Assembly (NCBI RefSeq): GCF_014695375.1
Contig: NZ_JACJOG010000022.1
Span: forward strand, 185,348-249,347
Reading direction: 5' to 3'
DNA: 64,000 bases
From: Coleofasciculus sp. FACHB-T130
GTDB taxonomy: Bacteria; Cyanobacteriota; Cyanobacteriia; Cyanobacteriales; FACHB-T130
The position numbers were made by a program, and so were the translations under genes. The notes under the pieces were generated by a model that ran no database searches, was not told where the DNA came from, and saw nothing but the letters and a program-made list of their open reading frames with translations. Below, piece by piece: positions 1 to 8,935 of this stretch (within the stretch, counting starts at the first letter, position 1; each line of letters begins with the position of its first letter).

Positions 1-1678
1 AGTGTCCGCCTCGACTCTCTGTACGAAAAGCAGCACTTTTGAGAATTAGATACGCTACATCTAATAAGTTGTGGGTTTCTCCCCAAATTCGCAGTTGTTG
101 GTCGGCATCGGGTAAGTCGAAACTAGCCCGCTGACCGGGGATTAAATTCATCAGGTACTGACTCAGAGACAGAGCAGCAAATTCTTGTTGCCAAACTTCG
201 ATTTGAGCGATCGCATTCTCTAAAACCTCTTGCGATCGACAAATTCCAGCACTTTGCCACACTAAGCGCGGTAACTCTTGCCGTAAAGCTTCAATTTTGT
301 CTCGTTCGGTCGAATCGCAGATGAATGATGAGGGATGAGAGAGAGTCAAAGGGGAAATTTCTCCCATGCTTCCACTATCTGGTTTTTCTTGTGTTGTTTC
401 ATCCTGCATCGTTGCTGTTTGATCCTTTCGAGTCTTTCCTTCTTGCTTCTGACTCCTTTCTAAATGAGCCAGTTGGGCACCAAACACCAAACATTCCAGT
501 AGGGAATTACTGGCGAGACGATTGGCACCGTGAACGCCAGTACTAGCTGTTTCCCCAATCGCATATAAACCGGGAATCGAGGTGCGATTCATTAAATCGC
601 TGGCGACGCCTCCCATCCAGTAATGAGCCGCTGGCGCAACCGGAATTGGCTCGTGAAAGACATCAATTCCCCACCGCTGACACACCTGGATAATGTTAGG
701 GAAACGGTGGCGAATCTTTTCTTGGGGAATTGGGCGCAAATCTAAGAAAACGTGACCTGTGGCAGGGTTGGCTGCGATTTGCTGCAAGTGGCTAAAAATC
801 GCTCGACTGACAACATCTCTCGGTGCGAGTTCACCCGCTGGATGGTAATCAAAGGCAAATCGTCGTCCTTGGGAATCGACCAGATGAGCGCCTTCCCCCC
901 GGACTGCTTCGCTAATCAAAAAACGAGGCGCACCCGGCTTGGTGAGGGCTGTAGGGTGAAATTGGACAAATTCTAAGTCTCGCAGGATAGCCCCAGCACG
1001 CCACGCGATCGCTACCCCATCTCCCGTACTGACCGATGGATTTGTCGTTTGAGCAAATACTTGACCTCCGCCGCCTGTCGCCAGCACCACCGCACCCGCC
1101 CTTATCCAGCTAATCTGATTTTGGTAAACCAGGCAAATTCCCTGGCACTCACCAGTTTCAGGATTGAGCCACAGACTTAGGGCAAATGCTTGAGAGATAA
1201 TCTGGATATTCTGACGACGCAGCACTTGTTCGGTTAAGGTACTCACCATTGCGCGACCCGTCGTATCGGCAGCATGAAGCACGCGGGGACGAGAATGAGC
1301 CGCCTCTAAGGTCAAAGCGAGATAGGTTCCTTTGCGGTCAAAGGCAACGCCCATATCCACTAGCGAATCAATGCAGGATGCAGCCTCCTCTACAAGAAAC
1401 TGTACGGCTTCTTTGTCACACAAACCCGCCCCTGCCCGCATTGTGTCCTCAATGTGCAGCAAAGATGAGTCTGTCGGGTCAATTGCAGCCGCGATGCCGC
1501 CTTGCGCCCAGTCGCTGGCAGAAAGGGGCAGAGTATCCTTTGTAATCAAACCAACTTGATACGAGTCTGGCAGGCAAAGCGCTGCATAAAGTCCGGCTGC
1601 ACCAGCGCCTACTACTAAGACATCAAAGTGGATAGGTATTTCCTGCTGGGGTAAAGATTCTGAGCTTATAGGGTTCAA
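1..1678 (-). CDS. nadB: L-aspartate oxidase (NadB), 3' end cut by window edge
   Basis: Flavoenzyme that oxidises L-aspartate to iminoaspartate, the first step of de novo NAD synthesis. The translation opens with an FAD-binding motif (VVGAGAAGLYAAL) about 25 residues in. It continues with the ASDWAQGGIAAA and GGGGQVF motifs and with HPTAL and GANRLASNSLLE, typical of the succinate dehydrogenase/aspartate oxidase flavoprotein family. A low-complexity insert of about 50 residues (around base 320-470) sits before the C-terminal helical domain. The frame is still open at base 1, reading ESRGGH, so only the last residues are missing. No ATG fits the start. TTG at 1678 is preceded by AAGGA at 8 bases, while GTG at 1702 is the alternative. 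The gene is downstream of psbU on the same strand, with a terminator between. Confidence 0.93.
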   Translation of the reverse strand, partial: MNPISSESLPQQEIPIHFDVLVVGAGAAGLYAALCLPDSYQVGLITKDTLPLSASDWAQGGIAAAIDPTDSSLLHIEDTMRAGAGLCDKEAVQFLVEEAASCIDSLVDMGVAFDRKGTYLALTLEAAHSRPRVLHAADTTGRAMVSTLTEQVLRRQNIQIISQAFALSLWLNPETGECQGICLVYQNQISWIRAGAVVLATGGGGQVFAQTTNPSVSTGDGVAIAWRAGAILRDLEFVQFHPTALTKPGAPRFLISEAVRGEGAHLVDSQGRRFAFDYHPAGELAPRDVVSRAIFSHLQQIAANPATGHVFLDLRPIPQEKIRHRFPNIIQVCQRWGIDVFHEPIPVAPAAHYWMGGVASDLMNRTSIPGLYAIGETASTGVHGANRLASNSLLECLVFGAQLAHLERSQKQEGKTRKDQTATMQDETTQEKPDSGSMGEISPLTLSHPSSFICDSTERDKIEALRQELPRLVWQSAGICRSQEVLENAIAQIEVWQQEFAALSLSQYLMNLIPGQRASFDLPDADQQLRIWGETHNLLDVAYLILKSAAFRTESRGGH

Positions 1679-1714
1679 TGATAAGTTCCTTAATACTTCC
1701 ACTCATAATAAATA

Positions 1715-1737
1715 ACCCACTCCATTGAGGAGTGGGT
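1715..1737 (-). terminator. Hairpin terminator between psbU and nadB
   Basis: Perfect 9-bp inverted repeat (ACCCACTCC / GGAGTGGGT, 5-base loop). On the minus strand it is followed by a T-rich stretch (TTATTTATT). It lies about 170 bases downstream of the psbU stop and just before nadB, so it probably ends psbU transcription. A second small hairpin (GGTGAG/CTCACC) is at 1796-1812. Confidence 0.65.
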
Positions 1738-1903
1738 GGTGAAAATGAGTCGTTAGGGGCGAATGTTCTTGTTATGGTCTAGATTCCGAGTGTAAGGTGA
1801 GTTTAGCTCACCCGGCTTGCGAAATCTTTTCCTTGATAGTCACGACTCAGCACGATTAGCAAATCGCTACGTCTATGCTCAAAGGGCTATAGCACTCAGC
1901 ACT

Positions 1904-2338
1904 TTAGTAGTAACCGTTGTTATAGCGATCGCCACCTTCCACGAAGCTTGATTCTATTTCTGTCACTGTAAAATTATCCAGGTTCGCTTGAAGCCGTTCT
2001 TTTTGACCGTCACTTAGCCCTGGAATTTGCAGGACATCTTCTACTTTCTTGTAAGGTGCATTATCGACAACTTTGCGAGCCAGAGTGGGGTACAGCCCTG
2101 GATATTGCCGAAACGCTCGCACATTGGTGTTGTTCAAGTCAATCTTTTTCCCGAACTCGGTGGCTAGCTTATCATCCGCCCGATTCCGGAGGGGTGCCTC
2201 GACTGCTGCCAACACTGATGAAGAGTGCAGTGCTACACCCGTCAAATCGGCTGCAATAGCGCTTTTGGGCAGCCCCATCCATCCTAAGCAGCTCACCAAC
2301 ATAGCCAACACTGTCAGCAGACGAACCAATCGTTTCAT
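1904..2338 (-). CDS. psbU: Photosystem II 12 kDa extrinsic protein PsbU
   Basis: Lumenal extrinsic subunit that stabilises the oxygen-evolving manganese cluster of photosystem II in cyanobacteria. The 144-residue precursor has a positively charged start (MKRLVRLL), a hydrophobic core and an Ala-x-Ala cleavage site near residue 30 (SAIAA), consistent with thylakoid-lumen export. The mature part carries the helix-hairpin-helix-like region found in PsbU ([29 protein letters not shown]). ATG at 2338 is chosen because AGGAGG lies 10 bases upstream. An in-frame GTG at 2359 is upstream of that ribosome site and is not favoured. It is divergent from the peroxiredoxin gene. Confidence 0.96.
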   Translation of the reverse strand: MKRLVRLLTVLAMLVSCLGWMGLPKSAIAADLTGVALHSSSVLAAVEAPLRNRADDKLATEFGKKIDLNNTNVRAFRQYPGLYPTLARKVVDNAPYKKVEDVLQIPGLSDGQKERLQANLDNFTVTEIESSFVEGGDRYNNGYY

Positions 2339-2580
2339 AAACTTAAATCCTCCTGACACAGCATGATTGAGGGTACCATGTCCTCAACTATTAGTTTAAT
2401 TTTTGTTTTCTATCCTCTCATCTTATTACCTCTCGGTACCCACTCCACCTCAACTCTGGAACAATTGGAAGTTGGTTAGTTTTCCAAAATCTTAATAAAG
2501 AGCTAAACTCCGACCGGGAAACTGGGGTTTTGTGGCAATATAGAAGATCGTTCCTCAAGGTAGTTCACAGGAAATCCGAT

Positions 2581-3219
2581 ATGGTTCTTAGATTAGGCGA
2601 CCAAGTACCCGACTTCACGCAGGATTCTACACACGGTCAAATCAACTTTTATGAGTGGGCTGGCGATAGCTGGGTAGTGCTATTTTCTCACCCCGCAGAC
2701 TTTACGCCCGTTTGCACCACAGAACTTGGCGAAGTCGCTCGTCTCAAGCCAGAATTTGACAAGCGCAACGTGAAGGCGATCGCACTTAGTGTCGATGATG
2801 TTGACTCCCACAAAGGTTGGGTCGGTGATATCGAAGAAACTCAGAGTGTTGGCCTTAACTACCCAATTCTGGCAGATCCGGATAAGAAGGTCTCTGACCT
2901 TTACGACATGATCCACCCCAACGCCGCCAACACCGTAACGGTTAGATCGGTCTTCGTCATCGATCCGCAGAAGAAACTGCGTCTCACCTTCACCTACCCC
3001 CCCAGCACCGGACGTAACTTCGATGAATTGCTGCGGGTAATCGATTCGCTGCAACTGACGGATCACTACAGCGTAGCCACTCCAGTTAACTGGAAAGAGG
3101 GAGACGATTGTGTAATCGTTCCTTCGCTGAAAGATCCCGAAGTATTAAAAGAGAAATTTCCTAAAGGTTACACGGAAATCAAACCTTACCTGCGGATGAC
3201 TCCCCAACCGGACAAATAG
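2581..3219 (+). CDS. 1-Cys peroxiredoxin (Prx6 type)
   Basis: Thiol peroxidase that reduces hydrogen peroxide and organic hydroperoxides. The 212-residue length and the long C-terminal domain are those of the Prx6/1-Cys group. The peroxidatic cysteine lies in PVCTTE (about residue 47), in the ADFTPVCTTELG motif. ATG at 2581 (MVLRLGDQVPDF) matches the family N-terminus and has AGGAAA upstream. Longer in-frame starts only add sequence unlike the family. A rho-independent terminator follows at 3275-3320, so the gene is probably transcribed alone from the psbU/prx divergent region. Confidence 0.95.
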   Translation: MVLRLGDQVPDFTQDSTHGQINFYEWAGDSWVVLFSHPADFTPVCTTELGEVARLKPEFDKRNVKAIALSVDDVDSHKGWVGDIEETQSVGLNYPILADPDKKVSDLYDMIHPNAANTVTVRSVFVIDPQKKLRLTFTYPPSTGRNFDELLRVIDSLQLTDHYSVATPVNWKEGDDCVIVPSLKDPEVLKEKFPKGYTEIKPYLRMTPQPDK

Positions 3220-3236
3220 TTTTGAGTGGGTAAGTG

Positions 3237-3259
3237 AGCGATCGCTGTGCACGATCGCT
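3237..3259. repeat. Paired HIP1 sites forming an inverted repeat
   Basis: AGCGATCG and CGATCGCT separated by 7 bases, so two HIP1-type palindromes can pair as one hairpin just after the peroxiredoxin stop codon. Confidence 0.6.
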
Positions 3260-3274
3260 TACTAGATAATTAAC

Positions 3275-3320
3275 AATAGCCTGATGGGTCGAAAGCTAAT
3301 CGTCCGTCAGGCTATTTTTA
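3275..3320 (+). terminator. Rho-independent terminator after peroxiredoxin gene
   Basis: Ten-bp arms AATAGCCTGA / TCAGGCTATT followed directly by TTTATT. It lies 55 bases past the peroxiredoxin stop and before the Uma2 gene. Confidence 0.75.
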
Positions 3321-3393
3321 TTGGTTTGAATGAGCCAACAGTAAAATTTTGGAGTAGGCGTTGCCCATTCTAACTAAATCGAGGAAATCCAGA

Positions 3394-3978
3394 ATGCTTT
3401 CTTCTCCCCTAGTTGTGCGAATTCCGCCATCAATGCCAATGACAGACGAACAGTTTTTTGAGTTCTGTCAAATTAACCGCAACTTACGCATTGAACGGAA
3501 TAAAACTGGAGAAATCGTCATCATGCCCCCAACTGGTTCAGAGACAGGAAACCGAGAAGGTAATATATTCGGGCAGCTCTGGTTATGGTCAGAACAAGAC
3601 GGCACGGGGATAACTTTTTCTTCTAGCACGGGATTTATTCTATCAACAGGTGCAGAAAGGTCGCCTGATGCTTCATGGATAAAACTGGAACGATGGAATG
3701 CTTTATCCCCAGAACAACAGCAAAAGTTTGCCCCTATTTGCCCTGATTTTGTGATTGAACTGAGGTCAGCTTCGGACAACTTAAAGCCTTTGCAAGAAAA
3801 AATGCTCGAATACATGAGCGAGGCAGGATTCCAGCTAGGCTGGTTGATTGACCGAAAAAACCGCAAAGTTTATATCTATCGTCCCAGTCAAGAAGTGGAA
3901 TGTCTAGACAATCCCGACACGGTAAGTGGCGATCGCGTTTTGCCTGGATTTTCCCTCAACATGACTAAAGTTTGGTAA
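3394..3978 (+). CDS. Uma2 family (DUF820) putative endonuclease, copy 1
   Basis: Protein of 194 residues from the Uma2/DUF820 family, which has a PD-(D/E)xK nuclease fold and is greatly expanded in cyanobacteria. The putative active-site elements are PDASW (aspartate) and the following PDFVIELRS segment (E-x-R rather than E-x-K). The [17 protein letters not shown] stretch is the typical C-terminal part. ATG at 3394 has GAGGA 8 bases upstream. The TTG at 3361 would add 11 residues without a ribosome site. Biological role is not established for the family. It is one of four distinct members in this window. Confidence 0.85.
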   Translation: MLSSPLVVRIPPSMPMTDEQFFEFCQINRNLRIERNKTGEIVIMPPTGSETGNREGNIFGQLWLWSEQDGTGITFSSSTGFILSTGAERSPDASWIKLERWNALSPEQQQKFAPICPDFVIELRSASDNLKPLQEKMLEYMSEAGFQLGWLIDRKNRKVYIYRPSQEVECLDNPDTVSGDRVLPGFSLNMTKVW

Positions 3979-4042
3979 AAGTCGAGTCGGACTACCGCGA
4001 TACGCCAAAATTTTTATAGGGAAGAACTTAGGTAATTTCAGA

Positions 4043-5017
4043 ATGGATATCAAAAAGGGTTTTGTAGAGACAGTTGGCAACACACCGCTCATCCGCTTAA
4101 ACAACTTCAGCGATGAAACAGGTTGTGAAATTCTGGGAAAAGCAGAATTTCTCAATCCAGGCGGTTCTGTGAAAGACCGGGCAGCACTTTATATCATTGA
4201 AGACGCCGAAAAAAAAGGTTTGCTCAAACCTGGCGGTACAGTCGTTGAGGGAACCGCTGGGAACACCGGCATCGGTTTAGCTCATATTTGCAACGCCAAG
4301 GGCTACAAATGCCTGATTATCATCCCAGATACCCAGTCTCAGGAAAAGATGGATGCTTTGAGGACGCTGGGCGCAGAAGTTCGTCCCGTTCCACCTGTAC
4401 CTTACAGCAACCCCAACAACTATGTCAGGCTCTCCGGCAAAATTGCGTCTGAGATGGAAAACGCGATTTGGGCGAATCAATTTGATAATTTAGCCAATCG
4501 ACAAGCGCACTACGAAACTACCGCAAAAGAAATCTGGGAACAAACGGACGGTAAAGTTAATGCTTGGGTTACAGCCACGGGAACTGGCGGCACCTTAGCG
4601 GGTGTAGCGATGTACCTGAAAGAAAAAAATCCTGCTGTTAAAACCGTCTTAGCCGACCCGATGGGCAGCGCCCTCTACAGTTATATCAAGACGGGTGAAA
4701 CGAAGAGTGAGGGCAACTCAATCACAGAAGGGATTGGCAATAGCCGCGTCACCGCCAATATGGAAGGTGTACCGATAGACGATGCTATCCAAATTGATGA
4801 CACCGAAGCGGTACGGGTTGTCTACAGACTCTTAAGAGAGGAAGGACTGTTTCTGGGTGGCTCCACAGGAATTAATGTGGGAGCAGCCGTAGAACTCGCC
4901 AAGCAGATGGGGCCAGGTCATACGATTGTGACCATCCTCTGCGATAGCGGCGCTCGTTATCAGTCGCGGCTGTTTAATCGGGAATGGCTAGCATCGAAGG
5001 GACTTTCACCCGATTAG
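4043..5017 (+). CDS. cysK: Cysteine synthase (O-acetylserine sulfhydrylase)
   Basis: PLP enzyme that makes L-cysteine from O-acetylserine and sulfide. The 324-residue protein has the PLP lysine K44 in [10 protein letters not shown], the substrate loop [11 protein letters not shown] (about residues 69-79) and the glycine-rich phosphate loop TGTGGTLAG. The TAGNT loop and C-terminal [13 protein letters not shown] place it in the cysteine synthase A-like branch rather than cystathionine beta-synthase. It starts 64 bases after the Uma2 gene on the same strand, and its 3' end faces the PPTase gene. Confidence 0.93.
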   Translation: MDIKKGFVETVGNTPLIRLNNFSDETGCEILGKAEFLNPGGSVKDRAALYIIEDAEKKGLLKPGGTVVEGTAGNTGIGLAHICNAKGYKCLIIIPDTQSQEKMDALRTLGAEVRPVPPVPYSNPNNYVRLSGKIASEMENAIWANQFDNLANRQAHYETTAKEIWEQTDGKVNAWVTATGTGGTLAGVAMYLKEKNPAVKTVLADPMGSALYSYIKTGETKSEGNSITEGIGNSRVTANMEGVPIDDAIQIDDTEAVRVVYRLLREEGLFLGGSTGINVGAAVELAKQMGPGHTIVTILCDSGARYQSRLFNREWLASKGLSPD

Positions 5018-5085
5018 AAAGGAAGCAGGGGGGAGGGGTGAGAATTTTCACCGACTACCTACCCTCAGCATTTAGTCGTTTTTAT

Positions 5086-5844
5086 CTAACCATTGCTAGC
5101 ATCCCATTGCCAGCAGCGGGTGCAAGTGCCAGTTCCTTCCACAGCAAGAGCGGCTACGTAGTCAAGTTCCGGTTTCAATTCTTGGAGTGACCAGCGATCG
5201 CATTGAAAGCGATCGCCTTCAATGCTTAGCAGCATCGCTGGTTCCCCTGGAGCCAGCGTTACCTCAATTTGATCCAGAGGTCGAGCCAGCCCTTCTCCAA
5301 TTGCTTTTAGATAAGCTTCTTTGCGAGTCCAGGCGTTTAAAAATGCTTGCTGCTTCTGATGTGCAGGCAAGGCACGCAAAACGGCATTTTCTCGCGCCGA
5401 AAAGAATCGTTTAGCGATCGTTTCAACTTCGGCAACAGAACGAATGTATTCAACATCGACACCGATCTGGCGATCGCGTGTTACTGCATACAGGCAGATA
5501 TCTTGAGAGTGAGATAAATTAAACCGAAGGTTACTTTCTCCGTGCGTTCCAGCTAATGCTGGCTTGCCACGGGAGCCATAGCAAAATTGCACCTCGACCG
5601 GGTTGATTTCTAAGTAGCAACTCAGAATTGTCCTGAGCAGACCTCGCCCAATGATGAAACGCTTCCTGTCCCGCTCAAAGTGAAAACGCTCAGCTCTTAT
5701 TTGCTCATCTTCAGAAAGGATTTGTTGCAGATGCTGAACGTGAAATGCCGATTGGTCGAGGGAAGCACGCCAGACATGGACATCATTGCTCGATAGCGCT
5801 AAGTCAGTTTGTGGAGGACACCACATAGAATCAATATCAGTCAT
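5086..5844 (-). CDS. Sfp-type 4'-phosphopantetheinyl transferase
   Basis: Transfers the phosphopantetheine arm of CoA to the serine of acyl or peptidyl carrier proteins. The 252-residue protein has the three Sfp motifs in order: NLRFNLSHS, the magnesium-binding GVDVEYI, and WTRKEAYLKAIGEGL. This is the Sfp/HetI type of about 230-250 residues, not the short AcpS type. It lies divergent from the FAAL-ACAD-ACP genes across a 1.1-kb gap, so the downstream ACP (Ser66) is a plausible substrate, though a general housekeeping role is equally possible. Confidence 0.93.
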   Translation of the reverse strand: MTDIDSMWCPPQTDLALSSNDVHVWRASLDQSAFHVQHLQQILSEDEQIRAERFHFERDRKRFIIGRGLLRTILSCYLEINPVEVQFCYGSRGKPALAGTHGESNLRFNLSHSQDICLYAVTRDRQIGVDVEYIRSVAEVETIAKRFFSARENAVLRALPAHQKQQAFLNAWTRKEAYLKAIGEGLARPLDQIEVTLAPGEPAMLLSIEGDRFQCDRWSLQELKPELDYVAALAVEGTGTCTRCWQWDASNG

Positions 5845-7013
5845 CAGTCTGAGCCATCAATCTGAGCCTGTGGTTATCTAACTCCAACGTTGCGCCATTT
5901 TGAGTCCGGAGAATTACCGAAGGAAAGCTTCTGTTTTAGCGTGTCATCATCACTGAACCCGAAGAAGCCGACAAAAACTCTTAAGCATTTTCTCGGACTC
6001 GATCTAATACAGTTCGCTTAACTCTGCTTCATGTCTCTCTTGTGCATTGGTCCCGCCCGTGAGTTAGGAGACGCGGTTCGCGATCGCACTGCTAAAGAAG
6101 TCTTGCTCTCCTACTGCGCCATCTGCCTCTGCATTATACTTTCTACCCATCAGAACGCACCAAAGCGCTTAGATTGGCACCACTTGCCTTTACCGGGTAC
6201 TTCTCCTCGCTCGTGGGGCGGAGAGAAGCCATACGCTAACGGCGCTACTGGTAGATTTTTCGGGAAGTAGCCTATCCCTTATTCTTTGAAAAAACTAGTT
6301 ACTCCGAGATTGCCGTTTCTTCAGTATAGCTGTCTCTCTTTTTTGTAAAAAACAACACTCATACTAAATTAGTTACAAACCTTGACACACATATACAAGA
6401 ATTTATATAACTGCTTATAGCTAATCCCACACATGGTCAATAAATTTGGCTGAGTATAGATTTCAGAAAATTACTTCAGCATAGTCTTCCGGCTTCTTAC
6501 TACGAAAGGACTTCAAATCTTTTTGCCATCTTCCAAGCTGTAATGCTTACCAGCAAAGCAATTTAACTTTGCTGGTAGTCTCGTCTTTCGGAAACCAGCT
6601 TGTGCAAGAAGTTTTCATATTTGTAATTTAGATGACAGATTAATCGGACTTAACAATGAAATAACTTTACAAAATCTTTATAAAACTTTTTAGGTGCCAT
6701 ATCAAGAAAAGCAATGTAGGATAAGTTATTTACCGTATTTAGTCTGGAATTTAAAATATATTTTTTTAGTAAAGATTCGTAGAATTACTAGTCTTAAAGA
6801 TAGACATCAGACCAAAATTGAAAAACTACCGAAAGGTTGATTTTTTTCTCAAGACCACTGTCTGTACCTTGCCGGATTGTTCAAGCTAGAAGCTTTTTTA
6901 AAATCTGAACAAAAACAATAAAGAAGATGAATTGTAGTTCTTAACCTTGATATGTCAACTTTCTGGTGCCGCGACCACTTCTCAATAAAGCTAGTAAGTT
7001 TCCATTAGTACTT
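5845..7013. other. Long gap between PPTase and FAAL genes
   Basis: No convincing gene seen. The first 450 bases have normal composition and a HIP1 site near 6079. From about 6290 the DNA becomes AT-rich and lacks HIP1, consistent with a promoter/leader region for the FAAL operon. A strong hairpin lies at 6548-6577. The open frame 6031-6270 (79 codons) has low-complexity, repeat-like translation and is not called. Confidence 0.6.
6548..6577. repeat. Perfect 11-bp inverted repeat in FAAL leader gap
   Basis: TACCAGCAAAG and CTTTGCTGGTA around an 8-base loop. No T-run follows on either strand, so it could be an operator, an RNA leader hairpin or a weak terminator. It lies about 440 bases before the FAAL start. 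Confidence 0.55.
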
Positions 7014-8858
7014 ATGAACACCGTTACACCAAGCGATATTGATTCTTCTACAGCTCAAAATTTTTCTACCCTAGTTGAACTGCTACGGTGGAGGGCACTC
7101 CAGCAGCCGGAAAAGGTAGCTTATACTTTTCTGATTGATGGCAAAAAAGAAGGTTCCCAGCTCACTTATGCTCAGCTCGATCGCCAAGCAAGAGCGATCG
7201 CTGCCTTGCTACAACAGCATAATGCCAGAGGAGAGCGGGCACTACTGCTTTATCCACAAGGTCTAGAGGTTATTGCCGCTTTTTGCGGTTGCTTATATGC
7301 CGGGACAATTGCCATTCCCGTACCCCCACCGGAAGCGGGGCGATTGAAGCGAACCTTGCCCAGACTGCAAGCGATCGCCAAAGATGCCCAAGCCTCATTA
7401 GTGCTAACCACCTCTGGCATTCTGTCTCTCGTTGAAGAGTACGACGAGAAAATTCCGGAATTTCAGGCAATGAGCTGGATTGACACCGAGCAGGTAGATC
7501 TGTCTCTGGCTGAAACCTGGCAAGATCCAGCCGTAACCAGCGATATGCTGGCCTATCTCCAGTACACCTCAGGGTCCACTTCCACTCCTAAAGGTGTGAT
7601 GCTCAGCCACAGTAACGTAATGTTCCACTCAGCGAACCTCCAAAAAGCCTGTGGCTACACCCCGGACAGCGTAACTGTGGCGTGGATGCCTTACTTCCAC
7701 GATTATGGACTGGTTGAAGGACTCATCCAACCCCTCTACAACGGTATCCCCTGCTACGTGATGTCACCCTTCGCCTTTATCAAACGCCCATTCCACTGGC
7801 TCCAGGCGATTTCGCGCTACAAAGTGACCCATAGCCAAGGCCCTAACTTTGCCTACGATCAATGCGTGCGTAGGATTACACCAGAACAACGCGCCACCCT
7901 GGACTTGAGTAGTTGGCGTGCAGCAGGCAATGCCGCTGAGCCAATCAACCCCCAAGTTATGGAAAGTTTTTACGAAACCTTTGCACCATCCGGGTTTCAG
8001 TGGAATGCTTTTTGTCCTGCCTACGGATTGGCTGAGGCAACTTTGTTAGTATCCTTCTCTGCACAAACCGCAACACCCGTTTTGTGCAATCTCGATCCGG
8101 CAGCACTAGAAAAAAATCGCATCGTTCCAGCCTCCAAAAATCAAGATATTGTACGAACAGTTGTTGGATGCGGGACTAAAGTTTGCGACACCAAGATAGC
8201 GATCGTGCATCCGGAGAAATTTACCCGATGTGCCGCTGATGAAGTCGGCGAGATTTGGGTATCCGATCCTAGCGTGGCTCACGGCTACTGGCAGCGACCC
8301 GAAGAATCGGAACGCACCTTCCGGGCACGCATCGCAGATACAAATGAAGGGCCATTTCTACGTACCGGCGATTTGGGATTCTTAAAAGATGGCGAACTAT
8401 TTATCACGGGGCGCATCAAAGATTTAATTATCATCCGAGGCACCAATCACTATCCTCAAGATATTGAATGGACGGTGCAAGAAAGCCATGCAGCGCTTCG
8501 ACCCGAACATGGCGCAGCCTTTTCAGTGATGGTGAATGGCGAGGAGCGACTGGTAATTGTCCAGGAAGTCGAGCGTCATACCCAGAATCTAGACACCAAT
8601 GAGGTCATGGGAGCCATCCGTCAGGTGGTATCGGAACAGCACGAGCTACAGGTTTATGCTGTGGTATTGGTGAAGCCGGGAAGTATCCTGAAAACTTCCA
8701 GCGGCAAGATTCAACGTCAGGGTTGTCGAGCAGCTTTCTTAGCAGGAAGTCTAGATGTCGTCGCGGATTGGAGCGAAAATCCTCAAGCCACGGCAAAGTT
8801 TCAAAGTCTCAAGGGAGAAGTAGAATCCCTGTTGCAGAAAGTGCAAACTCCTAAATAG
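7014..8858 (+). CDS. Fatty acyl-AMP ligase (FAAL)
   Basis: Adenylate-forming enzyme that activates a fatty acid with ATP and hands it to a carrier protein. The protein of 614 residues shows the AMP-binding core YTSGSTSTPKGV, the PYFHDYGLVEG segment and the FAAL signatures NFAYDQCVRRITPEQR, DLSSWRAAGNAAEPI and YGLAEATLL. The C-terminal hinge (GRIKDLIIIRGTNHYPQDIE) is present. No fused carrier domain is present, because the ACP is encoded separately downstream. ATG at 7014 is preferred by family length. A GTG at 6966 would add 16 residues, and neither has a clear ribosome site. It heads a same-strand run continuing to 17.1 kb. Confidence 0.93.
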   Translation: MNTVTPSDIDSSTAQNFSTLVELLRWRALQQPEKVAYTFLIDGKKEGSQLTYAQLDRQARAIAALLQQHNARGERALLLYPQGLEVIAAFCGCLYAGTIAIPVPPPEAGRLKRTLPRLQAIAKDAQASLVLTTSGILSLVEEYDEKIPEFQAMSWIDTEQVDLSLAETWQDPAVTSDMLAYLQYTSGSTSTPKGVMLSHSNVMFHSANLQKACGYTPDSVTVAWMPYFHDYGLVEGLIQPLYNGIPCYVMSPFAFIKRPFHWLQAISRYKVTHSQGPNFAYDQCVRRITPEQRATLDLSSWRAAGNAAEPINPQVMESFYETFAPSGFQWNAFCPAYGLAEATLLVSFSAQTATPVLCNLDPAALEKNRIVPASKNQDIVRTVVGCGTKVCDTKIAIVHPEKFTRCAADEVGEIWVSDPSVAHGYWQRPEESERTFRARIADTNEGPFLRTGDLGFLKDGELFITGRIKDLIIIRGTNHYPQDIEWTVQESHAALRPEHGAAFSVMVNGEERLVIVQEVERHTQNLDTNEVMGAIRQVVSEQHELQVYAVVLVKPGSILKTSSGKIQRQGCRAAFLAGSLDVVADWSENPQATAKFQSLKGEVESLLQKVQTPK

Positions 8859-8860
8859 CG

Positions 8861-8886
8861 ATTGGGAATTGGGAATTGCGAATTGC
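8861..8886. repeat. Heptamer tandem repeat (ATTGGGA-type)
   Basis: Two ATTGGGA units, one ATTGCGA and a partial unit right after the FAAL stop. A short tandemly repeated heptamer typical of cyanobacterial intergenic DNA. Confidence 0.7.
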
Positions 8887-8935
8887 TTGCGATTACCCAC
8901 ACCGATAAGCCATTACCCATTACACGGAGAATTCA

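Noticed and set aside
2359..2359. GTG at 2359 as the psbU start
   Set aside because: The AGGAGG ribosome site lies downstream of it and is correctly placed for ATG at 2338.
6031..6270. 79-codon open frame in the PPTase-FAAL gap
   Set aside because: Translation is low-complexity and unlike a folded protein (GTSPRSWGGEKPYANGATG), with no ribosome site, so it looks like repeat DNA.
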